A DNA stretch of 64,000 nt from assembly GCF_963675165.1 (NCBI RefSeq), contig NC_087393.1, forward strand, positions 5,349,702 through 5,413,701, read 5' to 3'. The DNA is from Halichondria panicea (Eukaryota; Porifera; Demospongiae; Suberitida; Halichondriidae). The notes below the pieces were generated by a model. The model was given only the letters and a program-made list of their open reading frames with translations, ran no database searches and was not told the origin of the DNA. Position numbers and translations under genes: made by a program. Below are positions 19,901 to 33,600 of the stretch, one piece after another. Positions within the stretch are counted from its first letter, which is position 1. Every line of letters begins with the position of its first letter.

Positions 19901-22900
19901 CAGAGAAGAGCAAGGTTCTTCAGAATGAGACTGAAATACTGCGAACTGGTGCAGTCACCAAGGAGAGGTAGGCACATGTCAATCTGGTGTGGGTCCTGCA
20001 CTAAGGGCCATGGTTCAAGGCCAAAAAATGACAAAGTGTAGTTGAGCATAATTATTTTAAAACAGCCATAACTTTAGTACCGTTGATCCAATGTCAAAAA
20101 TTTCATGATTTTCTGAAAACTTAGAAAGATACCTTTCAAATGACATGTTTCAATCAAACATTTTGTTGGGGCCCTAATTTGTCATTTTTCGGCCTTGGAC
20201 CATGGGCAATAATCCATGGTATTGCCAAATTGGCAAATACTTTTATTTCTCAAATATGATTTTTGATGAAACCATTTGAATTCTTTTTTTCTAAGCTTTC
20301 AGAAAATCATAAAAAATTTGACATTGGATTCACGGAATTCAAGTTATGGCAGCTAAAAGAATCCCCAAACCATTGACGGAGGGGGGGTGTAGTTGAACAT
20401 CTTTCAACAGCCTTAACTTTAGTACCGTTGATCCAATGTCAAACATTTTATGATTTTCTGAAAGCTTAGAAAGAGACCTTTCAAATGATGTATTTCAATC
20501 CAACATTTCGACGGCGAAATTAGCAAATACTCAATTAGGAAATGTTGTAACACCATTTGAAAGGTCTCTTTCTAAGCTTTCATTAAAATAATCGTTGAAA
20601 TTGAATTCAATTTATGGCAGCTGAAAGATATTAATTAAACAGGAGGGGGGGTGTGCCATAACTTGACTTTCGTGTATTCAATTTTCCGAAAACTTAGAAA
20701 GAGATCTTTCAAACGGTATCATCAATGTTTTCCAAGGATAATAGTCCATAGAGTGCACTTCAACTCTTACTAGGATTCAGCCACTACCCTGTGTCGATAT
20801 TTGTACTCCCTCAGACTCCTCCAGAAGTGTTCTTTAGTGACAACAGTGAAGATCATGGAGCGGGACACTCAGAGACAAGAGTTGGTCAAACTCAAGCTGA
20901 GTCAGGGGGAGCTGAACTCAGAGCTGGAGACCAGTAGGGAGGATATCTCTAAACTAACACGACAGATCAACAGCTCAGAGCAAGAGCTTACTAGAGTGAG
21001 TGGATCATTGTGTACACTGAGCATGTGCGTTAGTTTCCCTTCCACGCTGCTTTATCTTGTGTGCACTGAGCGTGTGCGTTAGTTTCCCCTCCACACTGCT
21101 TCATCTTGTACTGACTTCGTAATTATAAAGCGTTTGTTTTTCTAGCTTCGTCGGCACTATGAACTGTCAGTGCAAGAACGCAATGATCTCGGCCTACAAC
21201 TTATTGAAAGGAATGAAGAGGTAGGTTATCCACTAGTAAGATCTTCCCGATCCCATAATTATGACTACCCCCTCACCACTATTATTCTGTGTGTGTGTGT
21301 GTACAGGTGTGTGTGTTCTATGAGAAGATGAACATACAAGAGTCTCAGTTGAGGAAGGCCAATATCGAGCTAACAGCTAGGGAGGAGAAAAGAGATTCCT
21401 CAATATGGAGGTATATAGTGGTGGTGGTTGGTCTTGCCAGTCAGTGTCTTAATACTGTACTCCCCCCGTTATTTGTAAACTGTGATCTGTCTGTACACAG
21501 TAATACAGTAACTATTGTACATAATAAGTTAATAAGTATTGTATGTAGGACAATCTCTTGTTGCTTGCTTGTCATCACACTCACACACTTGTAGACATCT
21601 CACCTTCAAAACGATGTTTTTGTCGCGAGGAAGTCCCTACCAATGGGCGACAACATAGAGATGGATCTGATTAATGCTCAGATAGAGTTACAGAACTGTC
21701 AGAAGACTCTCAAGCAGTTAGGGGAAGCTGTGGAGTGTGCCAGTGACCCAGCTAGACTGAGGCTCCTTAGTGGGGACAACCCCTCTCGGAAACAACTCAT
21801 TGTGAAAATTGATGCACTGGAGGTGAGTGTGTAACTTTGAAGGCCCATAACTTGATCAAGATTGTCCAATTTCACAACTAAAATGTGCATTTAGTAAGTA
21901 TTTGATAGAGCTACAAGATGGTGTGTTTATGGTTGCCGTTTTGGCCTTCGTCTTTTGTTTTGCTAATGATTAATGTTCAATGGCATGCGCACTGACTCTA
22001 AGCCATCATCATACACAGGGTAAACTCTCCCAGTGTGAGCAGCAGTTGCTTGAGAAGGAGCTACTATTTGAGCAGGTGTGTAAGCTGACAGAGAGGGCCA
22101 ACAGGAGGGTGGAGGGTCAGAGAGACTCTACTCTCTCAGTGGCCAAGAAGGTCAACACCTACCAAGCCAAGATCAAGGACTCCAACAGAAAGATGATGGC
22201 ACTTGTGTCAGAGCTCTCAATGACACAGGTGTAGTTATTTGTGTAGGCACAATGCATCAGTCTTGTGTACTGTTACAATAGTAAATACTTCTCCCAACAA
22301 GTTGTCATAGCATACCCCCGGCCCGTACATATGACTATTAACTGTACCCCCCCCCCACACACACACACACACTCGACAGGCCCAAGCACTGGGCCTGCAG
22401 CAGGAGAGTCGAGAGGCTGAGCTGAAACTGGAGCAGGTATACGTTAGACTGACCAATGGTGAGCCACCAGATGACGAGTCCAAATGTCAATGGGAGAAGA
22501 TGATCAAACAGAAAGAAAGGAACGAAAGTGATGAACTAGTTAGGAGAAAGGTTGGTGTGCACTTGCGTACATAATACATTAATTGTTCAAATTAATTAGA
22601 GCTACATTGTTATACACAGCAACCACAGTACATGAATGTGAACTCCTGCCTTATCCTTTTTATTAAACCCCCTCCCCACACACACCACACACACCCCCAC
22701 ATGTACATACACACCACAGCTCCTGGAGGAGGAGGAGTCTCGTACACTGCCTGGAGGTGCCCTCTCCTATGCTGACCCTAGACCCAATGCCTACATGCCA
22801 ATGGGAGAGGATACACTACCGATACCCAAACCCTATGGTAGCCATGCACCATTCAAACCAACACAGCCTGGAGCTAACCTCAGACACATCAGAAAACCTG

Positions 22901-22923
22901 AACCCAAACCAATAGACATATAA
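16561..22923 (+). CDS. CCDC146: CCDC146/MBO2-like ciliary coiled-coil protein
   Basis: About 20 exons encoding a protein of nearly 900 residues, almost all heptad-rich coiled coil. It starts at ATG 16561 ([20 protein letters not shown], acidic Ser-rich), then [20 protein letters not shown] onward (exon 2 from 16852), and runs to the exon ending at 22923 with [40 protein letters not shown] and [12 protein letters not shown]. That Pro-rich C-terminus resembles, from memory, the conserved tail of CCDC146, the animal orthologue of Chlamydomonas MBO2, a centriole/axoneme protein. Introns hold a pogo-like MITE (18250-18557), repeat A (19995-20760) and repeat B (21841-21935). A CCDC39/CCDC40-type coiled-coil protein is the alternative, but the C-terminal motif argues for CCDC146. 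Exon boundaries in the middle were checked only for frame. Confidence 0.75.
18250..18557. mobile_element. pogo/Tigger-like MITE, 308 bp
   Basis: Terminal inverted repeats CAGTAGAACCTCGATTATCC and its complement at the far end, flanked by TA on both sides (18248-18249, 18558-18559), as for Tc1/mariner-pogo elements. No transposase, so non-autonomous. An extra internal repeat of GCCGGATAATCGA occurs near both ends. It lies in a CCDC146 intron. Confidence 0.85.
19995..20760. repeat. Fold-back repeat family A in a CCDC146 intron
   Basis: Two to three units of the family seen at 1-598 and 60945-63175, recognised by GGCCTTGGACCATGGGC, TCTAAGCTTTCAGAAAATCA and AGTACCGTTGATCCAATGTC. The right part (20500-20740) is more diverged. 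It occupies most of the intron between exons ending at 19967 and starting near 20815. Confidence 0.8.
21841..21935. repeat. Short interspersed repeat family B
   Basis: Inverted relative to copies at about 36590-36680 and 50175-50270; all share a block near TTGTAGCTCTATCAAAGAGC followed by ACTAAATG and an AAGTTAT-type end. The first block contains a small palindrome (TAGCTCT/AGAGCTA). Coding content none. Confidence 0.6.
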
Positions 22924-23368
22924 TAGCAAACTCATTAGCTGTAAGACTTATTGTCATGTTGTTATTCCTTGAGTTACTGTTTGTTGCCAACACCTGTAGA
23001 AATGAACACTTGCACAATAGCCGTCCCGTGCACTGGTGCACAATACATTCTGCTGAGCATATGAGCTGGTTATACAATGCACACATTGTCTGTGCTATAT
23101 CCGCCAGCCTTCCGTTGACGTACACTGCATGATTACCAATTAAGGAACCATACAAGTAATTTTTATAAACGAGCATGTTGCATGTGCAACTCAGCTGAAT
23201 GTGTTGCAATAGGTGTGTCGTATGCATACCATGTATAGGTACATAAGAGACGATAGCTTTAAGACGGACGTAGGCCGGTATAAAGAGGCATTGTACATTT
23301 ATTTTACGTATTATTTAATTAGCTATAATAGAGTGAAAACAAAGAAATTTACAATAGACTGCAAAGCA
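22924..23368. other. Intergenic region after CCDC146
   Basis: AT-rich spacer of about 445 bp with no recognisable gene or repeat. It should contain the CCDC146 3' UTR and the promoter of the gene at 23369. Confidence 0.5.
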
Positions 23369-24588
23369 ATGAAGCTGCTAATTCTGTTACTGTTTATCAA
23401 CATCTGCAATGGATTTTTAGTCAGAGAAATTTCAAACAAAGTGAAACGTCAATTAGAGCCAAACTTTTTGTGCAGTATTGGTCCATCTCCACTCAGTGCT
23501 AGGGCTGAGGTATCATTCAGAGCACGACAGGGAGTTGTGTATGTGGATCCTACAAGGCCTGCAACGTGCAATGGAAGGGTGGACACTATTGAGACATGCT
23601 TTGAAATAAATGACAATATTGCAGAAAATTTCCCATCATTTGACTTGATTAATCTCAGGCCTCACGCTGGAGGCTATCAATTACAACTGTCATTGGTTAT
23701 ACCAATAAACGAGATAACTGAGGATGAAAATTCACACTTAATTAGCTTGTATTGTCAGAACATCACTGTACCTAGTGCATTCACTGTGAGAAAGGGAGAT
23801 TTGATTGGTTTCAGATCTTGGAACAATATTGAGATTGCATTCACCTTTTTCCCATTTGAGGGCTCTCTTCGATCAGTGAGACTGGAGCCAGTGTTGGGAG
23901 TGGAGACTGTGCAAGCAGATGACCTCAGAGTGGACAGCAAGAATGACAGTGAGCTGCCAATGTTCAGAGTATTCATAGGTAAGTTAAGTTCATCCTTTTC
24001 ACCTCACTTAAAATATATAGGTAGTAGAAAAACATTGACCTCATGCAAGTGTGGTAGAATATTATAGTGTACAGGACCTTCTATTAAATTATGTTTTCTC
24101 TAATAAGGTTTGCATTTCAAGTGAGGTGAAAATGGTTGTAGTGTGCAAGAGCATCCTATCAACTGAAGGCATTTTAGTTAACAAACTTATTTGCTTTTCT
24201 GTACAGTGGATGATGGTATGAATACTGGAGGACCTGCCACTCCAGGGGACTGCCCTACCACTAGCACTAGCAATGCTGACAATGAACCAGGAGGGGGTGG
24301 TGCGGGTCCAGATCTCAACTTTAACAATATCTACAATATAACGTACTCGTCATTTGTGATTGGCTTTATTGTGGCTGTAATCATTGTCTTTGTCCTGGTA
24401 CTAACTGTGCTTGGGATGGGAATGTCGATGTGTAAAGGAGGACGCAAATGTTTGAACAAGATTTGTTGTTGCTGTCGCAAAGGAAAGAACAAAAACAAAT
24501 TCAAGGTATAACTATTATTTAATTATTATGTAATTATGTTTAATTTCTCCAGGAACTACCGGGAATGGATGGAAGTACAACCTTGTGA
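23369..24588 (+). CDS. Unrecognised secreted/type I membrane protein
   Basis: Three exons (23369-23978, 24207-24505, 24553-24588), about 314 residues. It starts with a clear signal peptide (MKLLILLLFINICNG), has an extracellular region of about 190 residues with six or more cysteines (FLCSIGP, ATCNGR, ETCFEI, LYCQNITV) and N-glycosylation sequons (NITV, NDSE), a Gly/Thr-rich linker (GGPATPGDCPTTSTSNADNE), then a transmembrane helix (FVIGFIVAVIIVFVLVLTVL) and a short tail with a Cys cluster (CCCCRKGKNKNK) that may be palmitoylated. A longer frame upstream exists, but the signal peptide fixes the start at 23369. I do not recognise the ectodomain; adhesion or receptor roles would be guesses. A polyadenylation signal AATAAA lies at 24621. 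Confidence 0.75.
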
Positions 24589-24620
24589 ACATTGAACACA
24601 CGTCTTTATCATTGTCTCAC

Positions 24621-24626
24621 AATAAA
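24621..24626 (+). terminator. Polyadenylation signal AATAAA
   Basis: Canonical hexamer 33 bp after the stop of the gene at 23369-24588. Confidence 0.55.
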
Positions 24627-24770
24627 ACTCACCCATTGACTGTTAATATAATTACGCTTGCCACAATTAATGTCATTTTAAAATAAACTTTTTTTGAACG
24701 AATAAAAAAAAATTTGCACAATATAATGTAATTATGATAAATTAGGGGGATTCCCTCTATAACATGACTG

Positions 24771-26531
<1,761 letters not shown>

Positions 26532-26793
26532 CTTGATGTGAGGCTAGTATAACTATTTAGGCTTCAAAAGACAAGATATTCTCTGCTTGATTTAGTGATC
26601 TTTTAGGCCATGAGGTTATTTTCTTTTTAATATTTCAATTTCTCTTATTTAGAAGAGTTCAAAAGTTAAAGGTAATTAACAAACCACACCCCATTCAGTA
26701 GGGTGGGTGTGTCTTCACAAGTATAAAATTGTTATTTCTTGGTACATGTAATTAGTATTCCTCCGGCCATAGAGATCTACTAGTGATTGCAGC
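26532..26793. promoter_or_regulatory. Probable bidirectional promoter, ZNF330 / TFPT-HMG
   Basis: The two start codons are 262 bp apart and point outward with no other feature between. Inferred from spacing only; no core element was identified with confidence. Confidence 0.5.
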
Positions 26794-28202
26794 ATGGCTC
26801 TGGAGCTGAAGCAAGGCGACGGTGTTGAGGATGTGTGGAGAAGAAAGTACACAGCTCTGCAGAGTCGGTGCATGTACTATCAGAAGGTACTGTACTGGTG
26901 GGGTTAATGCTTAATCTCTGGGTTGACCTGCTTTTATATACTGTCTCCCTCGTGCTCAGATGAACTCCATGCTATTTTTGAGGGCTAAGGAAATACACAA
27001 AGTGATAGAGAGGGCAGAGACGGAAACAAGGTATCAGCGGCTAGTGTTACTGGACGAAAATAATTATTTTCATATTCAATGTTGCAGGTTTCTAGTAAAT
27101 AAGTTGGAGCAGTATGAAGAAGTGGACTATCCAAGATGTCTTCCGTCAGTGAGGGCCGAAACTAACGGGCTCACAATACTGTCTCCCCACCCACTCCACA
27201 TCACGCCCCCTCATCCACTACTCATGACTGCCGCGGCTGCTAGGATACGCGCTGAAGTGGAGAGTGCTCTATCACATGACCACCCCTCCGACCAATCAAA
27301 TGACATCAATGGAACTCAACTATTATACAACGAATCAAACAGTCCAAAACTCACCAGTACCGAGAGATCATCATCTACTGTTGCTCGTAGCAACCCCTCG
27401 GTAGTTACTCCTCAGACAACAGTAATTCAAGGACCTCCAAGTCTCATTCCAGTTCCATCACCAGTCATCGTTCCAGACCGTAGTCGTGCAGGACCACCCA
27501 AAACAAAAAGAATGAAACGAGCCCCCAAAAGAGCTCCAGATAAACCGCTAAAGTCAGGCCTCAAGGGAGCAGCTGCAGCCAAGAGACGAAAGGGCGATAT
27601 CGATCCAAACGCTCCAAAGAAACCATCAAATGCATTTTTCTGGTTTTGCCAAGCCAATAGAGCCGAGCTCCAGGAGCAGTTTAAAGAAGGAGAGGTGGCA
27701 ACAGGACAGCATGATCTCACCAAGGCACTGGCCAGGCTGTGGGGGGAGACCAACACAGATGATAAAAAGGTGGATGCATGTTCATAATAGTGTTTATAAT
27801 TCTGACATTGAATGTCTTCCAGCGTATGGCTTTGGATGTTAGAGTGTGAATGGTAAAATGAATAAAGAGGAAGATTATAGCCAATTGGCAGTTACGGGCA
27901 CTCTCATTAAACACTGCCTGTCATTGTCAAAATAGTAGAAGCCATTGATGGTACAATGTATTCCCTCCATATCTGTTGACACTAATAATGTTTTTGTTTC
28001 CGTTTTTGTTTCCCTCTTGTAGCCCTTCTATGAGCAGTATTCACTGGACAAGGCTCGCTATGATGAAGAAATGGAGAGATACTTGAAGATGAAGCAAGCT
28101 GCTCTACCACCACCCGTTGTCGTCGTACCCCAACTGGCCAATCAGATTGCAAAGGACAGCAACAGTACTTACACAGTGACTATTGTAAACCCTGAACAAT
28201 GA
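26794..28202 (+). CDS. TFPT/INO80F-like protein with a C-terminal HMG box
   Basis: Four exons (26794-26886, 26960-27030, 27088-27769, 28023-28202), 341 residues. The N-terminus (WRRKYTALQSRCMYYQKMNS then RAKEIHKVIERAETETRFLV) matches the coiled-coil region of TFPT, the INO80 subunit F (RRKYQALxxRCxxIExxNxx, RRFLMRVLDSY). The middle is Pro/Ser-rich with a basic KRMKRAPKRAP segment. The C-terminal part is an HMG box (KKPSNAFFWFCQANRAELQE, then LARLWGETNTDDKKPFYEQY and ARYDEEMERYLKMK). Yeast INO80 contains the HMG-box subunit Nhp10, so the gene looks like a link between TFPT and Nhp10 (inference). Predicted nuclear chromatin-remodelling subunit. Divergent from ZNF330. Confidence 0.8.
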
Positions 28203-28345
28203 CATCATCAGTTTATTAATAACAAACAAAGATGCACGTTAATTTTTGCTGACAAAATTATTGTTATAAAAAAAGTTATTATTGTGAGAGGTGAATTTTA
28301 CTGCTGTTGAAGGATGATAATTCTTATGACATTATTATGAGTTTA

Positions 28346-30584
28346 TTATAGCAATATTTTGGCTCTGGCCAGATATTCCTGAGCTCTGATGATCTCTTTA
28401 TTGAGGATGTGTATGTCGTCTCCAGTGAGCGGACTTGTCTCTGTAGCCATGGCAACGTGGAACCTCCCCCCAGTGCGATGGGCCAACTGCGTTAGAAAGC
28501 ATCGATCCTCACTGCATGGGAGGGAAATATTAAATTTGGTATAATTTTTGGGCCAGAAAGCGATCGTTGATAACACATTGTTAGGATCGAGCTCAAAAAA
28601 GCTATATAATTGTGAATGAAATAGGAGAATCCTTGCAGCTACCAGCTACCGTACAGGTAGAAAATTTCGAGGTGTTTTTAATTTTGCGTTTTTCGTGGGT
28701 GGCTGCAGAACACGAAAATTAAAACCCGTGGAAGGCTTCGTATACGCATGCGAGATAGTACCACACCCTAACTCCACGAAATTTACTACCCGCGAAATTT
28801 TCCAAATAAGACAGAATATTGAATTGCACGAAAATTTACACCCTCGAAATTTTCCACCTGTACGGTACCTCCCAAAACATAATAATATTATATAGCCCAT
28901 GAAACTCTATAACATTTGGTATGAAACTCTCCAAGTGTGTACCTGTCAGCACTGGATAGGGTGACAGTGTTCACTCTGCATGTGTCTCCGTACATCCTCT
29001 GTAACATTGGGAGCTGACTCAGCAGGTATTCTTGCGTGTGATTGGACGCTCCATCAGTAAGTAGGTACACGCCCCCTGCAGCTGCTCCAAACGCCAGGGC
29101 CACCTACACATGTACACAAGAGTACACGGTGGTATCAATCGGTTATTTCTAGCTACATTAACTTCACCTTTATGGCCTCCAGTAAGCAGCTACCTCCCTG
29201 AGCTTTGAGAGTGTTCGTCCAATCAAGTGCCTCGGTAATGGTTTCCATGGATACAGGGACTAGCGTCTCACGCCAGGCGATAACTTGAGAGGAGTATGCT
29301 ATTATATTGAATCTAAACGTGTGTGTGTGTGTGTGTGGGTGGTGTGTGGTGTGTGTGGTGTGTGTGTGTGTGGTGTGTGGGTGGGTAAACACTGAAACAT
29401 AAATTATTAAATCACCTCTTCAGTTTTGGAGGAAGTTCTCTAAGACAGCGACTAAGCCCATCCTTGATACTGTCTAGATGTGTTGCCATAGAGATAGAAA
29501 CGTCCAATAGGAACACAGCATCCTTTTCAGTCACTACTCCAAAACACTTGTGGCTATCTACAAGAACACCATTATAATAATAATAGCATCGCATGCAAGT
29601 ACGCACAGTCCAGTAAGCTGCATACACACACACACTGGGATATAATATAATTATAGCAAACCTTTCTGAAGCCAGCTCAATCTCGAGTGGTATCTTTGCA
29701 GTACACTCTGAAGAGAGGTGACGTAGGTCTTCAGTTCGGTGTGATCCACCATCAGTTCCACCATCTTGCCCTATGGAACACAATCATTTACTGCCATATG
29801 TCTAGTGTGTACAGTATGTGCATTATAATATCCCTACCTGTTGGTTGATGTGTTTGTGTGTCACTGACTCAGACGGTGTGCCAGGTCTACTAGAGTGACG
29901 GCTGCGCTTGGTGGTTGGTAAGAGCCGACTGAAAGAGAGATCCAATTTCTCCACACTGTACCTCAATAGCCACTGCATGTGTACAAGGGGACATAGAGTA
30001 ACTAGAGTTGCATGGCTCTGTAACTAGAGTTCTGATGGTTCAAGTTCAATGATTTTTTGATTTTCTGAAAGCTTAGAAGGAGCCTGTCAGATGGTATGCT
30101 CAAATTTAAAAATTAGAATGGATCATAACTTTTCATTTTCGGGCCATAGTAAAAGGCCTCCTTGTAATTAACAGATTGTGGTTAATACCAACACAAACAT
30201 ACTTACATCTTTGGAAGAGATAAAAGCCTCCTTGGTTGGAATAAGTGGTTTTCTCTTCTTGATACAATCTGACTTTGTAGACTGGAGGTCCAATGACATC
30301 ACTGCATGTGCATGTGAGAGAGCAGCAAAGAGTTATGGCAATGTATGTATGTATTGGTAGTAGTGTTTCTATTTTAAACGGACATTATTAAGGGTTAGTC
30401 AGATATGCAGCTCTGTTAGCTGACCTTTCTGGTTGCGGTGGCCTGTGTACAGGAGCTGAGACTTGAGGAGCAGTCTCCCTCCCTTGCCCTTCACACGTGG
30501 AGGAGGCTGGTGGGAGGCTGCCTTCTTTATACCAGTGTTCTGCAAGCAACAGAAGGTCATATTAGCAGTGTTCAATACCCCCCC

Positions 30585-30639
<55 letters not shown>

Positions 30640-33600
30640 CAGTCTAGCGAGTGAGGCTGCTGTCTGACGAGGCTGTGTGGGGGGTGGAGGGTGTCTTTGT
30701 TCAGGACCCCCAGCAGAGACGAGTGGAGGGGGAGGGGGAACATTCTGTGTGGGGGGTGGAATAACACCAGCCACCACTAACATCAACACAAGTCACTTAC
30801 TCTTCTACAGAAGTCTCGGTAATCATTGAGTATTGTCTCGGCAGTGGTGTGATGAGAATGGGCCAATCGGATCTCTTCTAACAATAATTCACTATCGTCA
30901 CCATCACAGTCACCTGACACGGTTTTACAGTCGCTTAAAATTAATTAATTGCTCAAAATAATTGCTTAAAATATAACATATATACATACCTGATATCCTG
31001 AATTGATGGAACCTGCCCCGCCCACTCTTAGCGACTGCCCTGAGAAAGTCCTCTGTCTCCGCCTCATTTCCGTATCGTCCCCCCTCTCTTCCCGGCATCA
31101 CCAGACCCCCAGCAGAGAACTCCACCCCCTCTTTTCCCGGGACCACCATACCCCCAGCAGAGAACTCCGCCCCCTCTCTTTCTGGCATCACCAGACCCCC
31201 AGCAGAGAACTCCATATTGTAGTAAACAGTGTGAAGAGTGATGGCTCGACCGGCAATCATCTGCTCTATATAACCGCAGACACTCTCCTATAGAAGGAGA
31301 GTATACCACTGTACACAGGGGGTAGTAGGGGGCTCACCAGATGCTGATCTGGCATTGAGGTGACTACTAGGTACACACCAACAGGATCATCAGCATCTGT
31401 AGTGGCACAACACATTAGTATCATATATTACAACCAGTTCGTAGGTTGTGTAATCAGGATTTGGCAAAGTGTTTAATTAGCGCTTTTTAGATGTTCTGTA
31501 TTTGACTATTTTCATGCCTTGAGGCGTAGCCGCACGAGGGATACGGTAAAGCTGATTCCATATTGTAGGCTGTAGTACCTTGCTCAGTGTTGAGTAGAGC
31601 ACCACCCTCAAACACAGCTCTGAGGGCTGACAGGAGATCACATGATCCGGACGGACTCATAGCCAGGATCCACCTATGTGGGGGGTATTGGTGTCACAGT
31701 GTGTGTTGCCATGACTACTCACTCCCATGCTTGTAGTAGCGTCTCTCTTGAGGGCTCACAAAATTGCTGACTCAGCACAGAGCAATCGGTTCCAAAACTG
31801 AATGCACAATTAATTAATGAATAACATCCGTCAACCAAATATATATACCGTATATCTTCTAATTTATCGGACACTTCTAATTACCCGGACACACTCTTTT
31901 GGGCAATTTTCGTTGTTCTAATACAACGGACACTCCAGTACTTTAATATTACATTTGTTCTAAATATCCGGACAATACCTTGAAAAGTTGAGTTACCATT
32001 CATAGACGGCAAATAAGACTTGGAGTGCTGCAGTTAGATAGCTTTGAGAGCTAGTTTTAGATAGCTAGTGCAACTATTCAGTCGCACACTGTTCTATTAA
32101 ACTTAGCTAGCTCGCATGCAGCTGCTTGCTTGTTCTAATTATTCCGGACACTTCACATGCTCTATAAAAATCTGTTCCAATTATACCCGGACAATTTCCA
32201 AAATAATTATTTTTTGCTGTCCGATAAATTAGAAGATATACGGTAACTAGTCCAATTGGACGTTCCCAACACAAGTTATGGACAATCAAAGTTATAGCTC
32301 CAATGGAAAATTAAAAAGCCTCATTGTTTCATCCACTTACATATATACAGGTCAAGCTTTTTTTTCAGATTTGGGCCCGAAATAAACCACTGATCTAAGT
32401 ACAGTACTATATAATTGTATTCTATCAACACACACTGACCTGATCATATTGAACTCCTTTACACGAGAGAGCTGCTCCTCCAGCAATAGTCTGAGGTGAG
32501 CCTGCAGTGTGAGTACCTCCGCTAGCACACAGTGGGAGGAGTCTAAAACAAGGACCACCCTCGGCTCTGTCAGTACACCAAAGGGGACACTGCTACCAGA
32601 GAGAAGCCATTGGAGACGAGGGGTCAGAGTGCGTGTGAGGTGGGCGGTGAGGGTGTGGAGATACTCATGAAAGCCGTGGACGTCGATATGTAGGTAGACA
32701 ATGGAGCCATCATCCCAAGTGAATATTGGCATCACCTGTGTGTGTGTGTGTGTGTGGGGGGGGGGGGGGGAGGGGTCAATGTCTAGTGGAGATATCATTA
32801 TGTACATACGTACATCGTAGACGTGTGACACTGCCATGCGGTCGATGATCTGCACATGCTCAGACAGTTGTGGGTAAGCGTTGGGTGCCAGGAACTTGTA
32901 CAGACCCAACCCTACACCTAGTGTGAGAGAACAGTACATGTTGAAATATTATAGAGAGATACCAACTAATGCACACAAGGATATAGAGACCTTGACACTT
33001 ACTCTCAACACTGTGTGTTTGTAGCCATTGTCGGGTGTCCATTGTGTGGGTGTGGTCTTCAGAGGGGCGTGGCAGGGTGGTGAAGGTGTCATCCTCCGCC
33101 CACTCAGTTGTGAGAGAGAGCTAATGGGGAGGCACACATATCACACATATCACACACATAGTCACACTAGTGCCCACCCACCTCTCTGAGTACGGTCAGT
33201 GTGGGGTCATCTAGGGGACCGTACTTCAGCCTCCCCACGTCCGCTAGTGTGCTCTGGGTAAGACTGATCTGCTGTCGTATGGACTCTATATCACTGTCCT
33301 CAACCATATATGTCTAGGGGGGATAATATCAACCATTACTTGAAATGCAAACCATTTTATATTACACTAGCTACTGTAACAGTGTACACAGTGGGACCAC
33401 ACTATAGGCTCTGTGCACTAGAAGACGATTAGTCTAGCATTTTTCTTTTATTTCAAATGAGGTGAAAAGGGTTGTTACACACTCACCATCTCCTCGTTAT
33501 TTCCTGCCTCCAGACACACGCTGTGGAAGTGTCCGTTAGTGGCTGATGCCAACTCTGCCAGCTCAGTCCGTAACTCCTGGCAACTGTGGTGGCTGACAAA

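Noticed and set aside
23213-23368. Longer N-terminus for the orphan membrane protein
   Set aside because: The upstream frame has no signal character, and the downstream ATG begins a textbook signal peptide.
33335-33480. Second autonomous transposon in the VWA3-like gene
   Set aside because: Only short fold-back similarity to 23990-24150; no ends or coding capacity could be defined.
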